Assembly (NCBI GenBank): GCA_014058105.1 | Contig: JACGCM010002752.1 | Coordinates: forward strand, 1,426,001 to 1,490,000 | Direction: 5' to 3' | From: Kingdonia uniflora | Lineage: Eukaryota; Streptophyta; Magnoliopsida; Ranunculales; Circaeasteraceae | DNA: 64,000 nucleotides | Shown: positions 34,433 through 45,540 of the stretch, piece after piece | Layout of the letters: each line of letters opens with the position of its first letter | Numbering within the stretch: position 1 is the stretch's first letter | The notes under the pieces: model-generated | Databases searched by the model: none | What the model was told of the DNA's origin: nothing | What the model saw: the letters and a program-made list of their open reading frames with translations, nothing else | Program-made: the position numbers and the translations under genes

Positions 34433-36580
34433 TCAAGACATCTCACACACCCTGTCTATCACCGCCGCCACTCCTTTACCACCAAGGTTTTCTTCCACAA
34501 CATCACCACCACCACCTATAACCATGGGATCCACTATAGCCTCACCACTACCACCACCTTTAGCTACGGGGTCCACTCTAGTTCCTCCACCTACAGGGTC
34601 CACCCCCACCCCTTCCGTGTGTACATCATCTTTAACAGAAGGCTCCACTATTGGAGGATAGAGTTTGAAAATCTCTAGATCGCATCCCAACCCATCCACG
34701 AATATCTTTAGGGATTTGGTCACGTCATACTCATGGTCGTACTTCGACAGGAAACGTGCGTGATTGTTTCACAGCTCCTCCCCCTTACTGGTCAGCTTCG
34801 CTTCCAGCAGTGCTACCCTCTGGTCACAATTGGCGATCGCAGTTTGGGTTTCCCTTGCAGAATCAGCTCGAATCTGCAACTGTTCTAGTTCAAGCACATC
34901 GATCCAGGTCTCTAGTGGCAGAATAGTCCCATTCGTGGGCTCGTGCATGTCCCTCGCCTCCTTCAGCATTTCTCTTGATACCTTTTGTGCTTTAGTAAAT
35001 TATATCAGCCAAACGTTCATCTGCATAAATCACGAATACTTGACGAAATAACAGTTCCCGAAGCATAATTCCAATTTCAAAGCTCCAACACATTTACCTA
35101 ACGCAGAACCTTTACGGCTTACCACCCTACTTCCTCAGGGTCAGTAGCGCAGAGAGTTATCATCGACTCGGCCATTACTCGAACGTCCTCCACCTGCTCG
35201 ACCGCGCGTCGCCTAACTTCGACTGGGTCATCACCCTCAGCCATCTGCTCACGAGTCCTCTTTTGCACAGTTGCCTTCGTTAACTATACTGGCGAACCTT
35301 TATCAGCGGCTCTTCTCTTACCCTTGTTGGTCTGCTAAGGTACTTCAGGAACAGTCTCGGGCATGCTTGACCGTGTCGTCCCAGGCCCTCCTCGCCGAGC
35401 CCAGGGAACAAAGCTAGATTTTATAGTCAGATTGTCGTACTCCATCTTACCAACCCTGCAGAGGAACCTCCTTATTTTCTCCTTCTTTATGACCCAGCAG
35501 CAACCGGAATGTCTCTCAGTAGCGTATCCGTCTTCTTTCGCATTTTCTTCTCAATACCCAACTTCCGAAATACCTTATTCACCTACTCTTTGCTTTCGTT
35601 GATGAAATCGTCGATATAGGTCCTCGGGTGTTTTGACCCATTGTTGGTAGGTTCTGCAAAACATCAAAATTCAAAGTTATACATCTATTCAAGCCAAAAT
35701 TACAACATATTCGATTATCCACTTACTTGTGTTGAATAACCTATGCTTCAACCCAAATTCCTCCTCCCTCTTTACATTCTCATAATGCCCCTTTACTATC
35801 ACTAGATCTTTATCCCACCCACGACCAGTCGAACAAAGGTCGAACAACCATGGTTTGTCTGAATGGCACTGTATGTGATACGTACCTACTTTCCTGTTTG
35901 CCTTCTTCGAATAGAACGACATGACGTCGAACCATCCTATTAGAACCCTCCTTTTGCGTATTAGTTCCACATTTATCCCTTTAATTACCCTCATCATCTC
36001 ATAAAAATTCATGTTCATTTGGCAGGGAGTCACATCCCAGAAGTTCAGTACTTGCTTCACCAACCTTCAAAGAGGTAGTTGCATCCCTAAACAAATCTGC
36101 CCCTTGAACGCCATAATTACCCCATGCAGGGAATTCTCAAATGTATACTCGGCCCTTAATGGCACCAGTATGACCCCCTTCTTCGTCAACCTGTATTTTG
36201 CTACAAACCGGTCTAACCTCGCCTGTTCCTAAGGCGTGACCTGCCTACATACGTCCCCTCATCTATTGTCTCTTCACTTCTATCACTCTCCACCTCTCCC
36301 CCCTTCGTCCCCCTCTTCACCGGAAGTTTTACCTCCAACCTCCTCACCCCTTTTCCCTTCCTCATCCTTTTTTTCGTCACTCTCTCCAACTATTCGAGCC
36401 CTACGATGGCTCCTAGTCGCTGCTCTAACATCTGGCTCTACTATAGCCAATGGGGAATTTGTTACAATTTATAACTCTTTCATGTCACTATTTGCCTCCC
36501 CTCATCCAGAAATACTTGGTTCATTCACTTTGTCATCATCCTCATCTATCAGCCTCATCACCGAAGCTCGACGGGTACGC
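34433..36580 (-). pseudogene. Antisense gene of CD (Transposase_28-like plus coiled coil)
   Basis: Minus strand. An acidic/basic exon (about 36575-36240, MRTRRASVMRLIDED) is followed by a block at about 36230-35690 (NFYEMMRVIKGINVELI, FDVMSFYSKKANRK, PWLFDLCSTGRGW). That block ends at a GTAAGT donor after FNTS, matching the position of the E1/E2 donor after VKQSK. Next are a Lys/Arg/Glu-rich exon (about 35480-35120, KRTREQMAEGDD) and a C-terminal coiled-coil and Gly-rich exon (about 34980-34433, GGGTRVDPVAKGGGSG). One stop breaks the last exon near 34770. Similar to the E-type antisense proteins at protein level only. Function unknown. Confidence 0.6.
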
Positions 36581-37504
36581 ATTATACCCTATAGAAGAAG
36601 AGGAGTGACAATTAGCTCGATATATTCGAATATCAAGATTTTTTTTCCCTACCACACTATTACCCAGCCACACCCATCAACCACATCACGATCGAATACT
36701 CGACTACTATCCATTCTACTCCTCTAATTCTCATATTTTTCTCTTTTATTGAACCTTTCAATCCTATATCTCACACCCCATCCCACTTACGACATAACCG
36801 GCATCCCAGCAAACATCCACACCCAAGATCCCAAAAAAAAAAAAAAACTAACCAAGGATCAGCGAACATATCTGTTTAGTTTGAGAACCCAACGGCGATA
36901 ATGGCTACTCCGACCTCTCTCTCTACAATAATGTCTTCTCACAGTTTTTTTTCTTTATTTATCTTCCTTACACCTCTCTGAAAATAGTGCCTCTCTCTCT
37001 TCCCCCCTCTCTTTAAATAGCAGCCCCCAAAACTGCCTCAGTTTCCCCAACTGATATCCTTACCACCACCCCTTCCCCTCTACCATTTCCCTCCATTTTC
37101 AGACCCCCTAAGTATTTACCTTACTGCCCCTACTTATATACACGCGTCTGTGTGCCACCTATCCCCTAACAGAGTCGGTCCCACATTCTATCGAACCCTA
37201 GACACTGAGTATTAACCTTTTCACGAATACATTGTTTCTTTTCCTTCAATTTCTTCTGGTAGCACGTATTCGGAGTAGTTTCCATTACTATTCTAAATGA
37301 AGAGGAAGATGAAGAGTACTTAAAAATTTTCCCTAACAACCCCTATTTATACCTTGATTAAAAAGCATTAATTACCTCCTTAATCAGCAATTACCTTAAT
37401 GACTCTCCTTGGAACAGCCCACACTCACACCAGTTAACTTTTCAACTACCCATGCCTAACAATTTTTCTCAGCACACGCCATCTACAATAATTTCCAAAG
37501 CCCC
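36581..37504. other. Pyrimidine-rich region upstream of the CD antisense gene
   Basis: Long C/T-rich runs on the plus strand and an A-tract at about 36834-36846. On the minus strand, TATA-like words are at 37131-37140 (TATATAAGTA) and 37011-37020 (CTATTTAAAG), so this may be the promoter and 5' leader of the CD antisense gene. No sense gene seen. Confidence 0.35.
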
Positions 37505-38150
37505 TGTTGAGAGGTGGTGAAGTAGTAGCCTACCCGCAGTCTTCCAGTACCAGACGAATGATCAAAGTCTATATCGAAGCCTACCTAAAGACTCGATGCC
37601 CAACAAGACTAGCAACAAATTCTACGAAGCTTTCTGAGGTTAATCAAACACTCGAAGGCATCATCGAAGCTAAATACCATAGTCGAAGCCGAATACAAAC
37701 GGTCAACACCAGTACCAGAGAGACTTTGACCATAGCAATACATGGTCGAAGGCAGACACACCTAATTGCCAGCTCACCAGACAGAATAGTGAAAATGAGC
37801 TGCCAGACAACTACAGCATCAAAATAGACTTCATGTACAGAATAGCTATCCCAAAGGATATACATGTAATTTGACCCCTCATGGTAACTCACCCTTTCCA
37901 ATCTCCTATAAATAGGAGGGAGGTGATACCCTGTAACCTCTACCCAACTCGAACTTCCCTCTTCTTGATATATAACATCATCTATTCAAATCCTCGCTAG
38001 AGGTCGTGAAGAACCCCATTCAAGAACTCTACGCAAGTATATTAGCACATTAAACTAGTTTCTTACAGTTTTATATATTTTCCAAAACCCCTAGCCGAGG
38101 GTAACCTTCAAGGTGTAAGAGCTAGTTTCCCCTCTACGAAACGTATCCCC
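37505..38150 (+). repeat. 3' LTR of CD (approximate limits)
   Basis: Begins TGTTGAGAGG and contains a good TATA box CTATAAATAG at 37906-37915. It runs to the SDH1 tail at 38151. The first 230 bp have an inverted copy at 13352-13577. There is no same-orientation partner, so the limits are estimates. Confidence 0.6.
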
Positions 38151-38417
38151 TACTGGCCGGCTCATATGAACACGTTTGACGATGAGATTTAGACATTCCT
38201 GCTAAAAGCTCGTGTTTATTAAAGCTTTGATTATTAAGAATGTTTTCGACGTCGTTGGGATCACCCAAGCATAAGAAGGTTCTAATAAAGTATTGTAACA
38301 GACAATCTTTTTTAGATGATTACGTCTTTGATCAGAGTGCTTGATCTGATACATGTAACAAAAAATTTCTTCTAGCCTCAATAATAAACATAATGATTTA
38401 CAGAAGCAAAAAAAAAA
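38151..38417 (+). pseudogene. SDH1: Second SDH1 retrocopy tail with poly(A)
   Basis: Encodes the last 23 residues of SDH1 (HMNTFDDEI, an in-frame TAG, then KARVY) with the normal stop at 38220-38222. Its 3' UTR matches that of the first copy up to 38289. It then continues to AATAAA (38383-38388) and, 20 bp on, an A-tract (38408-38417), the signature of a reverse-transcribed polyadenylated mRNA. It overlaps the tail of 11838-13337 by about 135 bp with many differences. Confidence 0.8.
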
Positions 38418-38492
38418 GTTGAGTTTTCTTGGTATGAATTCAAGACATAAAAAATGAGTAGTAAGATTATATATGAAACTAATCTTACTTAC

Positions 38493-38655
38493 TTGGAATG
38501 TTAATGAGGGCGTAAAGGAGAGCACCAATAAAAAATTGAGGAACCTTATTGTTGGGACCAATCCCTCCAGCTAACCCAACTCGAGCTACCTCTATGTCAG
38601 GCTCATGCATTTCACACGTGATATAAACAATTAGCATTGACACATATCCCACGAA
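38493..38655 (-). pseudogene. Orphan host-gene exon encoding membrane segments
   Basis: A 163-bp minus-strand exon with strong borders: acceptor tttgttttcag at 38656 and donor GTAAGTAAG at 38492. It is fully open: two hydrophobic stretches (FVGYVSMLIVYITC and VPQFFIGALLYALINI) flank a short loop (ARVGLAGGIGPNNK). It is unlike anything in the transposons, so it is probably a fragment of a multi-spanning membrane protein gene. I do not recognise the family. No neighbouring exon was found within about 200 bp downstream, and the upstream side is cut by the E3 LTR. Confidence 0.5.
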
Positions 38656-38697
38656 CTGAAAACAAACGTGGATTAAGCACAACAAAAGAACATGAAC

Positions 38698-39114
38698 AAG
38701 TCAAAGACACCTGTCTCCCACAAACTCAATAGTTACTTAGTCAACCACGACTTACCTCATTGTTCGAAGAACGTGCTTCATCACGATAACGAGTTGTGGG
38801 TAAGGCCTATATAAAGAAAAAGTTCCAGAAGAGGCAGGGACGAGAAAAAAAAACTACAAAGAAAAACTTCTTATTTACAAGATCAAGTATTTCAAGTTCG
38901 AGAGATCACTTGTAATAAGATATCAGCCTCAAGAAATAAAAGTTACTGCTACTAAAACCCTCAACTTGAGGTCGTAGTTTTTTTACCTATTCAAAGGTTT
39001 TCCACGCTAAATCACCTATGTCATTTTCTTGCTTTATATTAGTTTTTGTCATAGGTACATTGGTATAAGAGTTAATTCTGGGACATTTTGAGCTAACGGG
39101 ATTAGGCCATTACA
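38698..39114 (+). repeat. 5' LTR of E3, truncated at its start
   Basis: Matches E2 LTRs from 'gtcaaagacacctatctccca' to the CATTACA end. TATATAAAG at 38808-38816. The first 100-200 bp are missing and it abuts the intron of the orphan exon. Confidence 0.8.
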
Positions 39115-39116
39115 TT

Positions 39117-39134
39117 TGGCGATGTCTATAGGAA
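39117..39134 (+). other. Primer binding site of E3
   Basis: TGGCGATGTCTATAGGAA, two bases after the LTR end. A mutated version of the Tat-type site seen in E2. Confidence 0.55.
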
Positions 39135-39192
39135 AGAAGACATTTCCACGATATCCTAAGGCATACATTCATTTTATTATCAATCTCCAATC

Positions 39193-40570
39193 ATGGTCAC
39201 TTTTAGATAACCAGCAACAAGAATCCGTCTTGATCTTTCAGTTGAGCCGGAATAACTTACGGAACTAGGGGCGAATCTCTATGCCAAAATAGAAAAACGT
39301 AATAAGCTCGAACGTCAATTAAATCTTGATCGAGAACTCTGAGAAGAACACGAAACAGAGCGACAAGTTCATTTGGCACCGTTCAAATAACATGAAGACC
39401 AGATGCAACCATGCAGACTGCATTACAGGCTCCCCAGGATACTCAACAGGCTCCCCAAACCAGAGATCATAATCAGATACCAGAGACCTCCCGAGTTTCT
39501 GTACGAGAAAGATTGGAACCTTGAGAAGCCACCAGCAAAGCTATTTCTAGAAATGTTCAGCACGAACCACAACCTTTTATTTATTTGGGCAGTGAAGTTC
39601 AATCTGATATCAGCATAGGTCTTTAACTTTCTAAATGTTAAGAGGAAGAACAACGACCTCAACCTCAAATTCCAGCGCGTGATCGTTTGATTGAGGGAAC
39701 CGGTACTCATAATCCTTAACCACTTTGCCAAACCACACATAAATACGTCACACAAGATCATAAGGATCAGCGTATCAAGGAGTTGATTGAAGCTCAGACT
39801 CTTGGCCATAAAGATGACCTTACCAAGTTAAGTCTGATTGTAAAAGAGTTATTTGATATGGAAGTACCGAAAGGTTTCCACACTCTGAAGATACGTAAAT
39901 ACAAGGGTACCAATCAAAAGGAGTACATTCAACAATATCATGATTTAGTGGGATTATACTCTAATCTCAACCACATTCTCTGTCGTCTGCTTGCAACAAG
40001 TCTACAGGGAGAACCGCTCTGGTGGTTCCACTCTCTACCTGAAGATTCTATCCTCACATTCGATAAGCTACAGAAGTAATTCATAAAGACATATGCTCAC
40101 AACAAAGGCAAGGAGGAGAATTTATATTCTCTTATTTGCCTTAAACAATCACAAGGAGAAAAGCTCGAGGCACTTGCCAAAAAGTTTGTGGAGCTCGCAC
40201 GAAAAGTTGATAATTTTGATCAGAAAATAGCTATTACTTCTTTCGCCAACGCTCTTCAACTCAACTGCAAGGCCAAAGAGCACCTATTCCTCAACAAACC
40301 TGCGACCTTGGAGGATATGATCACCAAGGTCAATGGATATGTCGACCTGGAAAGGATGATGTCCGAAAGGTATAAATCTATAAAATAAGTCCTAACCACC
40401 AAAGGTTTACCTATAGAACGAAGCATTGATCCGATGGAGGATCAGGGAAACTAAAGTGTTCCAAGGGCAACATAGGCAACCCTCGGAAAGGCGGTACATT
40501 ACCCAAACTGGTCATCACCAAGATGAATGTCTACATCTCTTTAATATTTATAATTCTATTGAAGGATAAG
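39193..40570 (+). pseudogene. gag of E3
   Basis: ATG at 39193 (MVTFR then a stop). Charged N-terminus, then the capsid-like domain: KELFDMEVPKGFHTLKI, KEYIQQYHDLVGLYSNL, GEPLWWFHSLPEDS, KTYAHNKGKEENLYSL, KFVELARKVDNFDQKIAIT, TLEDMITKVNGYVDLERMM. Stops at about 39208, 39390, 40078 and 40387, with frameshifts before 39600. It matches E2 gag closely at protein level. Confidence 0.85.
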
Positions 40571-40591
40571 CTATACCGTCCATCTTAACCA

Positions 40592-41480
40592 TTGGAACCA
40601 ATCAAAAGCCGCCCGTACTGCATACATCACATGGTAAATCATTATGCTGCAGACAATTGCAATGCTTTACAAAGGTTATTAGAATTCATTTTCAAAGAGA
40701 AACGGATGTACGAATACATTATGAACCTAAAATCATACCAGGATGGTAGTTATAAGAAGCAGTTTAAAGTCGTCCAGGTCGAAGATCAAGCTAAGGAAAA
40801 ACATCTCTGCCATATGTACCACAGCAACATGATTGAGATCCATCAGATCAACAACTCTTACAGATTCAAGGGCAGGAGACTATTAGAATGTTGCGACCTC
40901 GTACCTCAAGATAAAGAGGCCAAGCTTTTTCTTGTGTCGGGCAATCGCCGGCTTGGGATCTCATTCGAAGATTATGATATTAGTCAGGTAAAATTTCTAC
41001 ATCATGATGCATTAGTCATAATGCTCAAGATGAAGAAGTTTGTCCTGCATACAATGATAATCGATAGTGGAAGCGGTATTGAGATTCTCTTTTAAAGAAC
41101 AATCGACCAGATGGGATTGGCCAATCAAGTCATTTCGAGGGACACCAATATCAGTAGATTTAATGGTTCCAAAGAAAAGCGAGTAGGCAAGATCATCTTA
41201 CCAATCACTGCTGGACCAGCCACAATCGACGTCATCTTCTATGTCATCAACGCCAAATCTCATTATCTCGAGATTATGGGCCACTGCTGGATTCACAACA
41301 TGGAAGCAATCGCTTCGACTTATCATCAAGCACTCCACTTAAAACATAATGTTGGCATCTATAAAATCAAGGGAAGTCAAAAGCTTTCTAGAGCTTACAA
41401 AAATACCATCCCTGCCATTCTAGATATCTTAGACAGATACGCTGTATGGCAATTATAGAAAGCTGGTCACATCGTTAATC
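40592..41480 (+). pseudogene. gag zinc-knuckle region and protease of E3
   Basis: The open frame from 40592 begins with a zinc-knuckle-like CIHHMVNHYAADNC, continues with a Lys-rich spacer and reaches LHTMIIDSGSGIEILF, where the usual DTG triad is DSG (about 41060). A stop at 41093 is followed by SRFNGSKEKRVGKIILPIT and YLEIMGHCWIHNMEAIAS. Stop at 41456 near the RT boundary. Confidence 0.8.
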
Positions 41481-43072
41481 AGCCTTCCACAGAAGAACCT
41501 ACAGAATACATTGGTAGTGATGGACCTAGCAGAGGTACTTTTATTGGTACCAACCTGGTCCAGCATGATAAGGATGCTCTCATTCAGTTCTTACGACTGA
41601 ATCGAGATGTCTTTGCGTGGACCTTCAAAGAGATGTCTGGGGTCGATCTGACCAAGGCATGTCACAAATTAGCCATCAACATCAACGCCACCGCGGTCAA
41701 ACAGTAATAGCGATGCCTCTTACCTCATCTTTGAGATGAAGTTAACATTGAGATTGAGAAATTGATCAAAGTGGGATTCAGTCGAGATGCCAAGTATCCA
41801 GATTGGATATCCAACATTGTCGTTATTCCAAAGAAGAATAGAAAGGTCCGAGTTTGTGTAGATTTCACCGATCTAAATAAACACACTTCAAAGGACAGTT
41901 TCCCTCTTCCTATCATCCATCAAATCCTTGATTTCAAGGCAGATCACAAACTCTTATCTATGATGGATACAGCTTTTTGATATAATCAGATTCCTCTCAT
42001 GGAAGAAGATCAAGACAAGACCACTTTTATCAATGAAAGAGGACTTTACTACTACAAAGTCATGTACTTTGAACTCAAAAATACAAGCATAACTTAACAA
42101 CAGTTGATGACTACTATGTTCAAAGCACATCATGGGAAACTCGTAGAAGTCTACATTGATGATCTCTTATGCAAGAGCATACAGTCAAATAACTACATCA
42201 CAGATCTTACCACAATATTCAACATTCTTCGATCTTACAGGATGCGACTCAATCCAGATAAGTATCAATTCAGAGTAAATTCAGACCAATTCTTCGGCCA
42301 TCTCATCAGTAAGAAGGGGATTGAGGACGATCCATATTAAATTTGAGCTCTCATTAATATGCCATCTCCAACAACAATAAAGGACATACAAAAACATGCA
42401 TGCAAGATCGACGTTATCAACTGATTCATTTCTAAATCTTTATATCACTATCGTTGGTTGTTCCTACTACTCTAAAATTGTACCAAACGAGGAAAAGTTT
42501 AACCCAATACAAAGATCCAATGGACATCAGAATGTGAGGTAGCATTTTAAGAACTCAAAACCTATTTGGGGAAGTCTCCCATCATGAGCACCCCGGTAGA
42601 TAATGAAAAATTAATCATCTACCTGGCAGTTACAGATACTTTTATCAGCTCAGTTTTAATTTGACTCGAAGGGAAGATAAAAGAGCCAGTCTATTTTATC
42701 AGCAAAACCCTTACTCCAGCAGAAATAAGGTATTCTCAAATTGAGAGACTCCTTCTAACTCTTGTTTACACTTCACAAAAACTTAAATACTACTTCCAAG
42801 GTCATTCAGTCAAAGTCATGACAAACTACCCACTCTGGGAAGTGTTATCTAAAAAAGAAAAATCTAAACGAGTGCAACAATGGTCAGTAAATTTGGGAGA
42901 ATATGATATCAAGTTCGAACAACGACATTCAGAAAAGGGTAAGGCCGTTATCAATTTTCTTGTGGATTTTCCAGTGGAAGATCCTGAGGGGAAGAGCACG
43001 ATCCTGAACTTACAAAAGAAATTACAAAAGAACCACCTAACCAAGCATTTAACGAGCGGGCTGAATGGGTTA
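41481..43072 (+). pseudogene. Reverse transcriptase and first RNase H of E3
   Basis: RLNRDVFAWTFKEMSG, GFSRDAKYPDWISNIVVIP, RVCVDFTDLNKHTSKDS and an intact YIDDLL box at about 42154. Then RMRLNPDKYQFRV, FGHLISKKGIE, and RNase H motifs EPVYFISKTLTPAEIRYSQI and LVYTSQKLKYYFQGH. Stops include 41704, 41978, 42095, 42338, 42473 and 42660. The frame from about 42664 to 43072 is unusually clean. Confidence 0.85.
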
Positions 43073-43572
43073 TAAGGAAAGGGTGGAGATTTCTTACAGA
43101 TGGTTCAGAAGGACCTACAGGATCAGGATTTGGAATCGTATTGATTACCCCTTTCAATGATAGAATCGAGAAATCAATCCACTTAGATTTTGAAACCTCA
43201 AAAAATGTCATAAAATATAAAACTTTAATTCATGGACTCGACCTTACTCTTGAGCTTGGTGTCCTAGAGCTCTCAGTCTACACATATTCTCAACTCATCG
43301 TCCACCATTACTATGAAAAATATAAGAAGAATGGTAAGATGATCGAGTATGCAGCCCTCATTACTGACAGGATGAGCAGATTTACGAAAGCAACTCTCGA
43401 CAATCTATCTCAGGGCAAAAATAGACACGCCAATTCCTTAGCTTATCTAGCTAGGGTCTTGGGTACAGAAGTCAGGTATCTGCAAATCAAAGTTATATCA
43501 ACCCCTAGCATTGATCGACATTCTGTATGCACGATCAACACTTGGGACGATAAAGAGGAGGATGACGATTGA
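43073..43572 (+). pseudogene. Second, archaeal-type RNase H of E3
   Basis: WRFLTDGSEGPTGSGFGI keeps the first Asp, but the other three acidic positions are changed: NVIKYKTLIHGL (Glu to Lys), VYTYSQLIV (Asp to Tyr) and NRHANSLAYLA (Asp to Asn). The domain could not be active. It stays open for 143 codons from 43141 despite this. Confidence 0.75.
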
Positions 43573-44830
43573 CGAAAGCCCTTCATTGCCTATCTTGGCC
43601 CCAATAACAAATGCAAAGGGCCCCTTCTGACAGATCTAAAAGAATGTCAATAGTTGATCGAGAACTCAAAGCGCTACATAATTCAAAATGGTTTTTTATA
43701 TTACCCTTCAGTCATGGGGCCTTATCTCAAGTGCCTCTCCAGGAAGAAAGTAGATGAAATGCTCAGAGATTTACATGAAGGGACTTGTGGCTCCCATATC
43801 GCAGGTCGATCACTCGCTAACAGAACAATTACACAAGGAGTATTCCGGCAAAGCATGCGCAAGAAAGCAGAAGAGTTCTCACACAAATGCGATATATGTC
43901 AACGACATGGACATATGATCTGCGCCCCTACGCTTGAACTACATGCAAGCAAGGTGTTCAGGCCATTCAAGCGGTGGGCGCTCGATCTCGTCAGATAATT
44001 TCCAAATACTCTAGGTAGCAAACGATACCTAGTCATAGCAGCATATTATTTTACAAAATGGGTGGAAACAGTTCTACTATGTCAAACTAGAGAAGAAGAG
44101 GTCATTTATTTTATCTGTAAACACATTATCACACAGTTTGAATGCCCCCACCTGATTCGGATCGATAATGGGCCCCAGTTTGTTAGAAAAAAAAGTTGTA
44201 GCCTTCCTCAACAAACACAACATCGTCCACTCACCATCCATCCCTACTACCCTTAAGGCAATGGCCAAGCCAAAATCACCAACAAAACTATCGTAGATAA
44301 ACTCAAGAAAAGGCTTCAATTATAGAAAAAATGAAACTAGATACGAAAGCTTCCTCATGTCTTATGGGCATACCATACCACTCCACATTAATCAACCGGT
44401 TGTACCTCATTCCTCCTCGCCTATGTCATAGAAGCCGTCATTTTAACAGAATACCACCATACAGTCAAAGATCACAAACTTACCGACGAAGAAAATAAGT
44501 TCTAACTGGCCTGCAATATGAATTGGATTGATGAAACTAGAGAACGCGCTATTGCCAACCTAAATTAATATTGCCATATGTTGGCCAGCTCGTACAACAG
44601 AAGAGTCTGAAGCTGAATATTCCAAATCGACACAAATCGATGATCAAATCCTCAGAAAAATCCCTCAAAACAAAAAAGAGGCCCATGCCAGGAAACTGGC
44701 AAAAAATTAGGAAGGTTCATTCCTCATCATTGGTCGAACTGGTATGGGATCATATTATCTCAAGATGGAACAAGGAGTTCGAATAACAAATCCTTGGAAT
44801 ACTAGGCAACTAAAATGGTACTATCGTTAA
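43573..44830 (+). pseudogene. Integrase of E3
   Basis: HEGTCGSHIAGRSLANRTIT and CDICQRHGHM form the HHCC region. RWALDLV and RIDNGPQF keep the two Asp residues, while the Glu is Lys in GNGQAKITNK. A one-base shift after NGPQFVRK (about 44190) breaks the frame, and stops occur at about 43652, 43997 and downstream. The end matches the common NPWNTRQLKWYYR, stop at 44830. Confidence 0.85.
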
Positions 44831-44949
44831 GTCTCTCGCTTCTTCACTTCAAAATTCTCATTCTTTCCATTCTAAAAGTAAGATTTCATCTTCATACAGT
44901 GTACATTCAATTCTATTCAATGAAAACTTCCAAGTTTTTCCCCACATTA

Positions 44950-45540
44950 CTCTCTACATTACATAGATTAAAGCAACGGTAATACTAGCTTTCAATCGAC
45001 CTCTATATAGATTAAGGCATAGGTAATCCTAGCCTTCAATCAAACTCTATACATAATATGTGATTAAAACAAAGGTAATACTAGTTTTCAATCAAAGATC
45101 TCTACCAGACATAATATAAAGTAAAGGCAAAACTAGTTTTTATCTCTCAATATGTCTACAACTACAGATTAAGGCAAAGGTCAACTAGCTTTCAATCACC
45201 CATTTATACATAATCTAGGATTAAAACAAAGGTAATACTAGTTTTTAATCAAAGATATTAGCCAAACATAAGATAAAGCAAAGATCAAACTAGCTTTCAT
45301 CTCTCAATATGTTTGCAACTGCAGATTAAGGCATAGGTAATACTAGCCTTCAATCGAGCTCTATATACAGATTAAGGCATAGATAATACTGGCCTTCAAT
45401 CGACTTCTATACAAACTTTGTAATTAAAATGAAGGTAATACTAGTTTTTAATCAAAAAACCCTACCAGACATAAGATAAAGCAAAGGTAAAACTAGCTTT
45501 CATCTCTCAATATGCTTGTGACAGATATATTTATAGGTTA
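44950..45540 (+). repeat. Composite tandem repeats after pol (E3)
   Basis: Short units of about 45-55 bp built on 'gattaaggcataggtaatactagccttcaatc' are nested in longer blocks ending 'tctctcaatatg' at 45143, 45300 and 45503 (spacings 157 and 203). They share the word 'aggtaatactag' with the E1/E2 160-bp unit, suggesting common origin with reshuffled length. Confidence 0.8.

Larger units (their letters stand above)
33395..38150 (+). mobile_element. Tat-type element CD, right half
   Basis: Integrase C-terminus, 226-bp tandem repeats, antisense gene and 3' LTR. The reading-frame continuity across E2 shows that it belongs with 13352-18866. Confidence 0.85.

Noticed and set aside
34154..34678. 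174-codon plus-strand open frame rich in Thr/His/Tyr
   Set aside because: Lies opposite the Gly-rich C-terminus of the CD antisense gene; low-complexity shadow.
36236..36727. 163-codon plus-strand Ser/Pro-rich open frame
   Set aside because: Mirror of the acidic exon of the CD antisense gene.
38202..38561. 119-codon minus-strand open frame beside the orphan exon
   Set aside because: Runs from the exon through the donor into the SDH1 3' UTR in antisense; composition and splice donor indicate an intron or flank, not coding.
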